Positions 57,438 through 64,000 of a DNA stretch of 64,000 bases are shown in pieces (positions within the stretch are counted from its first letter, which is position 1; every line of letters begins with the position of its first letter). The position numbers and the translations under genes were made by a program. The notes under the pieces are model-generated. The model was given only the letters and a program-made list of their open reading frames with translations. It was not told the DNA's origin and ran no database searches. The stretch comes from Stenopsyche tienmushanensis (lineage: Eukaryota > Arthropoda > Insecta > Trichoptera > Stenopsychidae), in contig WACJ01000042.1 in assembly GCA_008973525.1 (NCBI GenBank), positions 868,001 through 932,000 of the forward strand. The letters are read 5' to 3'.

Positions 57438-59219
57438 TTATTACATGCTTCTTCCGGGGAGGATTCAATATACGCTTACGAAGGGTTTTGATTTACGACC
57501 TTTTCCATGGCATTATATTCTACCAATGTTCATTGTAATAAATGTACTTATTTATATAACTTATAGACATCCCTTGAAGAGAAGCAAAACATTGAAGAGC
57601 TCGTCATCCATGTAGAATAATAATTGTTGCCTATTCGCTCTGTGTATTTACCATTATTCGAGGTTCTCCGTCGATATATTATTTTTATTCTGTGGCAATT
57701 AAGGGTAGTTTGACCTTTTTTATCTAGTTTTTAAGTATAATATTGATCTGTAAATTAGCTTAATTTAATATATATTTCATCGATTTATCTAGGAAGATAT
57801 CGATATAGTTATAAGAAGTGCGTTTCGATCGTAAGAACTAAATTGTGCTCTTAGTTTTAATTGTGCCAACTTCAATATGAAATTTAATTAATGGCTGACG
57901 TTCGAAGGGTCGACCTTTCCGCCATTGCTGACATTGAACCCTCGTACGTAATAATCTCTACATCTGACATAATCTGTCTGGGTATAATTGGGTGTACAAC
58001 TGTTCATCCATAAAGTATGACCGACGTCGTAATGAAACAGAAGCAAAACATTCGGTGCAGCCCTTTCGTCCAGCCCTCCCGTTGGATGGGTGATTATTTT
58101 TGATAGGTTTTCGAAAGCCCTATTGTTTTGTACGGGCTGATTGAGTCATTCCCCTCGGGAAATTGGATTTCGTGACAATAAAGTCTGCTGTAATAAAACC
58201 AACCAGGAATACTTCGGACTGAAGTCGAAAACTTTTCATGAAACTCAAATGTATAAAGCTGTTTATAAGCTTAAACTCTACATTTTTATCCCTTTTGCTA
58301 TATAAAAAATCTGCTTACAGTTTCATCTGCATTTGGAAAACGTTTGTTCCCGGATAAAATATTCTAAAAAGCTGAACTTTTGATAATCCAAAGGCGCCAT
58401 ATCTTGATCAGTGTTTGCCATATGAATCCTTTTTTAATGAGCAAACTTAGACGTTAGAAGTTTTTAAAGTCTGAGTCATTCTAATTGATAATAATACAAA
58501 GAATCTCATTTTTTTATTTACTTGAATCAGATCGATATTAAATTATCACAAAATTTTCACATACACTTAGGAATCCCTAAGGACTATAAAATAGAACCAT
58601 TTAAATTCTATTAACAAAGTTATCAAAATAAGTATTTCACATCACATAACAAAAAATAACAGATCATGTGATTAATTAATATTTTTTCGTTGAAAAATAA
58701 ATGTTTTTAATACCTAAAAAAAATATTATGCAAGGGACACACATTGGTGAATCCAAAATGTATTCTAATTTTAATGAATCTTGGTGTTTCTATTTTATTT
58801 TATCTTATTATATACATATATTACGTTATTAAAATTATATTCTGTATCTGTATAAAAAATGGTGTGACTTTTTTTGATACACTTAATAATAAGAAGAAAT
58901 ATATGTGCTTAAATCAAAGGGTCTTCAGCGCCCCCTGGGGAGCACTACAGCCTCTCAAGCAGGCGCTGAGATTCATTAGGGGAGTAATACCATAATGCCT
59001 GATGGCAGGAAACCCTCTACTTCCACTTATCAAAAATCCAAGACAGGATTATCATGAGACCTTTGAAGCTGCAATATTCTATTCATAAGAGACACATATG
59101 ATGCCATCTTTCGCAAGCCGAAAGAAGGATTATTTTTCGGATATTTTATAGGATTTTGCATGATGGCATTGGGTCGATAAAAATTGATTCAAAAACTATC
59201 AAAAAACTACTGCACGTTA

Positions 59220-59270
59220 ATACAATTGTGCGACAGGGTAACTACCTTATTTTAAAAATAAATAACACAA
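59220..59270 (+). repeat. Repeat family U, divergent copy
   Basis: TACAATTGTGCGACAGGGTA followed by 'actaccttattttaaaaata' resembles the family start with several changes. Weak. Confidence 0.4.
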
Positions 59271-59982
59271 ACAATATAGGCAGATATCAGTTCAGTATCA
59301 AGGGCTCAAAGGAACATAATAATCTGCGCATATTCACGATTATATTTCATAGATGGCCACTTTGAATATGTAAATATTTGATAATTCAAATCCATCATCC
59401 CGATATTAATATTTGTACGCTTCGATGATGAAAGCAATAAAAGGGACATCGCGTAGGAGGATTTCGCAGAAATCTAATGACCGGCTTTGACCCCTGAACT
59501 TCGCTCAACACGTTGATGTAAAAATCTCATTCCAATTTGCTCTTTATATGAAAATTTCACATGGGGGCATAACGGGAATAAATTGGAATTCGGTTTTCCA
59601 AATGAAAATATACTATTTTGTAGCAATTTGGCAGGCATTCCATTTGTTTTTGCGCCTGTCTGTTTATTCAGATTTTCCCTGCATAACGATGAATAAACTG
59701 AATACCGCAAAGGACATATTTTGCTTTAGTATATAAATATTTGCTCGGGCAGAGAAAATAACCAACAATCGAGTATTACAGCGATGGTAAAAGAGAATTA
59801 ATTAAATGAAACGATAAAAAACTGGTACCTTTGACACGTTATATGTAATAGTAATAGACGAAAGACAAACATTAGCACAATGGTTTAGTTGCAGCAGATC
59901 GATTTTATTAAAAGCATTGTCATCCCTGGTAAAGTAAAAAATTCTACTATAATTGTAAAATAAGTTTGTCTTTATTCTGGTA

Positions 59983-60090
59983 CAGCGGTTCTTAAACTTA
60001 TGTAGTCCGCGGATCCCCACTTGAGAAAAATTTTCTTCAGAACACCCTCTTGATTAAATTTTTTTTCGCGGAAACCCTTCTTAATCATTT
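59983..60090 (+). mobile_element. hAT-like element end
   Basis: CAGCGGTTCTTAAACTTATG followed by 'cgcggatccccacttgaga' has the wording of hAT termini (CAGYGGTTCTYAAMC). Partner end not found. Confidence 0.5.
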
Positions 60091-61818
60091 TTTTTTTTTG
60101 CAGGCTCAATCCCAACCCTTTACCCTATTCCAACATTTTACATCGTTTGCGTTAAGATAAATATGCGATTAGTACACTATCTTTCTAAATTTAAATGACT
60201 AAAGTCAACTTTACATCTGTGCTACTATTTACACTCGAATGAGTTCCATAATGGAATTTCAAATGCATAACGTCGTCGACATAGATTGATTCAGTTTCAA
60301 TTTCCTTTAGGGTTGCATACTATGCAGCCTTTTTACTCAATCACCACATGGATTCCATCCAAAATAGATAACTCCATGAATTTATTGGGATTTTGACATG
60401 CTAAAATATATGGTAGGTTAAAAACAGAGTAAGTGTTACCAGCTTCACGCTGATTTAGAAATATAAACAGTCTTATATAATATATATGATTAACAATTCG
60501 CAACCGGATTTCTTTTTACGATTTCAACTATATAAATTTGATCTTTGGCATTGACATTCTTTAAAATATTTACACAAAGACAAAACGATTTTTTCAATGC
60601 AATACGTAATAAATATTTTTTATACTTATAGGATTAATTCATGTACTACAACCATGTAGTACATTTTTGCCTATTGCTAACTCTTTTGGGAGCATGTTCC
60701 CAAATCAGAATTACCACATTTTATCAATAAGTATAATGAAAAATATATGAAGAGCCAAGTTCCATATCCATATCGAACAATATGCTCAGATTCAATCATT
60801 TAGAATACTTTCTATTATTGTCCTGAAGAATTGAAAATTTACAAAGCTGCAGTGTTATAAATTGGCAACACTTGATCTGAGGAATTTGATTATATAGTAT
60901 GAAATCTTGCCATGTGAACGACGTCGTGTGTATTATTTTACAGAAGGATTAGTGCTGGTTAAAAATACAAAATGCCTAATCCTTCCAGTGTTTCAGAACG
61001 CTCTAATGGTGGTAGTTACAGAATCTAAAAATACTCCCGCAAATTCGACACATTAATTTGGCTGGCTTATAAATGAAATAATAATCCCCTACATGACGTC
61101 AGCGAAGAACGGGGATGAAATAAAATTTAAGCATATTTCAATTACGCTGCTTTAAATTCCATAAATCCGAAGCACTAAAAGGGGTCGCAAAAAACATCCT
61201 CGAAAATAGAAATAATCCTTTTTCCCAAAAGGGTGTTTGTAGGATTGGACACTGGGGAAACGTAAGTCCTATATCACGTAGTCTGCGGAAATACGATAAT
61301 CCACAAGAGTTTTAGTCCTCATTCGGATCCTTTGTGGAGTCATGGCCTGTATCGACTTACATAATTTGGACCCTATCATCAGCTTTTCTAAAAGGAATTT
61401 CTTTTATGGTTGCACAATTTTCGAGACTTTATTAGACGGGTTTGGACGGCGGTTTTTTGGCGGTGGACATAATGGATACAAATTTGACATCGTGCTTTTT
61501 TTCTGCTGAAATTGAGTATATTTCCATAAAAAATATTTTGATTAAGTTCACCTTAAGGATATCGGGCTTAGCTTTGAGGAAAAGATGCGAATAAAATTTT
61601 AAAATATGCCAATACGCCAATTCCCAAATGGATGTTACCATATTAAACTTGCATTGATATGTCAATTTCGATGTGTATTTTGCCATGAAGAATATATTTT
61701 TTAATATAAAATACTATTATTTACAATTAATGAATAAATATTTGAGCTGATTTTGATTCAGTTTATATTAAAAATATATGCATTGACATGAAATTTATTA
61801 TGGTTTGAGTATTTAGAG

Positions 61819-61930
61819 CAGTGATTCTCAACCGGTGCACCGCGAGCTTATTACAAGTGCACCGCGAAAAAATTGGTAAAAACGAAAAATTCTGCAAAAC
61901 AGTGAAAACCGAAAAAGTCGTTGGTGAAAT
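61819..61930 (+). mobile_element. hAT-like element end
   Basis: CAGTGATTCTCAACCGGTGC followed by 'accgcgagcttattacaagtgcaccgcg', a classic Charlie/hAT-type terminus with an internal duplicated 'gtgcaccgcg'. Partner end not found. Confidence 0.6.
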
Positions 61931-63145
61931 TATGAAAGTCAACGAAAGAGTTAATGTAATTTTGAATTAGCCAAATCAATTGCGTGTATGTTAACCGTTT
62001 ATTAAAATAACAATAATATAATGATATTATCAATATATATGTGCAAATAAAATCAACAAATATTAATTAGAAACCACTGTAATATAAAAACAAGACTAAA
62101 TAATATTTAAAATGTAACATTTTATGCATTATGTATTTAACTCAAAGTATGAGTATATTTGAAAACTTCGGTATTTCGAATTGATATTGCGCTATTCGAA
62201 AGACTTACCTAAAACAAAGAATTTAAACATCCATTAGACCAAATATTTTGTGTGTATATTTTAGATGACAAATTAAATGATAGCTCAAATTTATCTTGTA
62301 AATCTTATTATCCTTACCTGAGAGCTCTTACTGCATGAATTTTGAAGTTCTGGACACCTTTGGAATTTGGCTCACCAGCAGTTCTTTTGAACCACACTGT
62401 ACAATTTTTCACAACGTCCATCTAAACTTAAGACTATTGATTGATCAAGGCTGGTCGATTTCGTAATCAAACAATTGCGGATTGCTTTTAATTAAACACG
62501 ATTTCATACCTGAAATTAAATATTTGACACATTTTAGTCCGCTATTTAGCTGATGATATATTTTTAAAATGATATATGATGGATTTTCTTTAATCTAAGG
62601 AAAAATTGATGCATAATTGAAGCTTTTAGCTATGAAATGCTAAATGAATCATTTCCGAATATCGTATTTTACATATACATTTGAATGTTAATCGTGACTT
62701 TAAAAAAATGATCTAAATCGGACCTAAATCCTACATCTTAAAATAAACATCTTGATTTTCCAATCCACTATGAGTATTATTTCCGATCTGTGTTCTTGAA
62801 ATCTCAAGCATTTCGACAATAAGTCTAATAATCGTATTACAATTACTTAAAAACTATGACTACTTGCCTCAATATTTTAGCTGCATGACGATCAGGATAC
62901 AGTCTGGAACATGGATCACATTCCGAAACGGCACAACACTCTGTGTATTAAAAAATATCACTTAACATACGCACATGCACATCCTAACCTGTGAAAATAA
63001 AATATAGCTCTGCACCGAATATTGTTGCATAGCATAAACTCGACGCCTAAACTGGACGGACAAATTGAAACGCATTTATGATAAATTATTAATATTTATA
63101 AGAAAAACTATTTTTTAAAAATCATGGGATTAAATAAGCTGCTGC

Positions 63146-63259
63146 GATATATTCCCAAAAATATTATTTTTCAAAAAAAATCACCATCCTTTTCGTTGCA
63201 TAAATATATTATTTTTTAATGAATTTCAAATTTGATAAAAATATTTTTGGGAATATATC
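63146..63259. repeat. Perfect 20-bp inverted repeat, 74-bp spacer
   Basis: GATATATTCCCAAAAATATT at 63146..63165 is exactly inverted at 63240..63259. It could be a small MITE or a hairpin; no TA or TTAA duplication is evident. Confidence 0.75.
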
Positions 63260-63472
63260 AAAAGAGCTCATCTCAGAGAGAATCTCATGCATTCTTTCAA
63301 TAGTTTTTCATAATCATTTTCATTTAGTATTAATACATTTATATTCGTACGCTCAGTTGAGCCGTCGAATTAAGCTAGGCGACAATCAGTGCGTGTTCGG
63401 TTCTTAGGTAATACGGTTTGGCTTAATCGTCAGAGGGATATATCTTAATAAATAAAGTGCAGTGTTGTTCCA

Positions 63473-63529
63473 GAATGCGTCCCGTACTCCAGGATCTATC
63501 CTGAGCGTCATGCAGCGTCGATACTCAGG
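63473..63529 (+). other. Possible short exon with strong donor
   Basis: A GC-richer patch (starting near CAGAATGCGTCCCGTACTCC) ends in TACTCAG|GTAAGTG, a near-consensus donor at 63530. An ATG 17 bases before it would give only MQRRYS. It may be a 5' UTR exon of a gene to the right, or chance. Confidence 0.25.
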
Positions 63530-63824
63530 TAAGTGTTCTTAGTTTTTTAAGTGTTTTCTACTGCGACTTATAGTAAATTGGAGGTCCTTGATGTCTATTT
63601 TAAGATGTAGGATTTAAAGCCGATAAATTATGTTTTTTTTAAAGCCACGATAAACTTTTGATTTTATTGTCACAATAGACTTTATTGTCACATAGAGTGC
63701 GGAATAAGATGTCGATGGTTGAATACAGTAGGATGGTTTCAATGGGTATCTGATGAGCTGTGCGCCTGGTCGTGGCGGAATCTTCAAATCGTCATGCAGC
63801 CTGACCGCTGAGGAAAGATTCATA

Positions 63825-64000
63825 ATCATCATCATCATCATCAGTCTGTTTTCGTCCACCGTTGAACGCATGAGTCTTCATCCCTCTCGATCCTCCGCTT
63901 TCCGCATCCAGCTTCATCCTGCTATTCTTTCGATGTCGTCAGTCTTACAGGGGTCTCCACTCCAACACTTTTCTTCCCCATCGATCGTCGTTTCTTCGAC
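63825..64000 (-). mobile_element. RTE-like non-LTR 3' end, running off the window
   Basis: An (ATC)n run (63825..63842) followed by 'agtctgttttcgtccaccgttgaa' and a degenerate stretch with 'ttccgcatccagcttcatcctgc' resembles the reverse-oriented 3' ends of RTE-type LINEs found in many animals. Only the tail is in view. Confidence 0.5.

Larger units (their letters stand above)
45621..63824. other. Intergenic or unseen-intron stretch, 18 kb
   Basis: No supported gene. It holds three copies of repeat U, a Tc1-like fragment, hAT-like ends, an (AT)n run at 57420..57437 and an inverted repeat. Short open frames (for example 47927, 51694, 51944, 54172, 58744, 61432) lack recognisable content. Confidence 0.7.

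Noticed and set aside
58920..58990. GC-rich patch GCGCCCCCTGGGGAGCAC as a tRNA or SINE head
   Set aside because: No A/B box pair or cloverleaf could be drawn.

Overview
This 64-kb window is AT-rich eukaryotic DNA, almost certainly from an insect or other arthropod. It has GT-AG introns, one large multi-exon gene on the + strand, and a dense scatter of mariner, Tc1-like, pogo, piggyBac and hAT-like DNA transposon relics plus an R1-like non-LTR retrotransposon. Nothing in it looks bacterial: no operons, no ribosome binding sites, no CRISPR. I cannot name the species or order.

The only convincing cellular gene spans 993..43954 (+). It encodes a single-pass receptor guanylate cyclase in 14 exons, and the true 5' end lies left of the window. 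I built the exon chain by hand; every junction has AG/GT borders and all reading phases agree, giving about 1366 residues from the first visible exon to the stop. In order the exons encode: a glycosylation-rich ectodomain and transmembrane helix (exon 1); a juxtamembrane segment (2-3); a degenerate kinase-homology domain (4-8); the dimerisation helix (9); the class III cyclase catalytic domain (10-13); and a long Ser/Asn-rich cytoplasmic tail (14). The catalytic residues for GTP cyclisation to cGMP are all present, so the enzyme looks functional.

The introns are large (up to 10.4 kb) and are transposon graveyards. Intron 1 holds a Tigger/pogo relic and a nest of mariner fragments. Intron 3 holds two small MITEs and a mariner with a DD34D triad. 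Introns 4 and 7 hold another mariner, its MITE and a TTAA-flanked piggyBac-like element. Intron 9 has mariner mosaics. Intron 11 holds a Tc1-like relic with both terminal repeats and, most strikingly, a piggyBac-like element (35925..39560, TTAA on both sides) into which a young 5'-truncated R1-like LINE has inserted (36071..38641, 15-bp target duplication, intact RT reading frame, poly-A tail).

From 43955 to about 45620 lies the presumed 3' UTR. The remaining 18 kb is intergenic or intron of an unseen gene. It holds copies of an unclassified repeat, a Tc1-like fragment, hAT-like ends, a 20-bp perfect inverted repeat, and an RTE-like 3' end running off the right edge.
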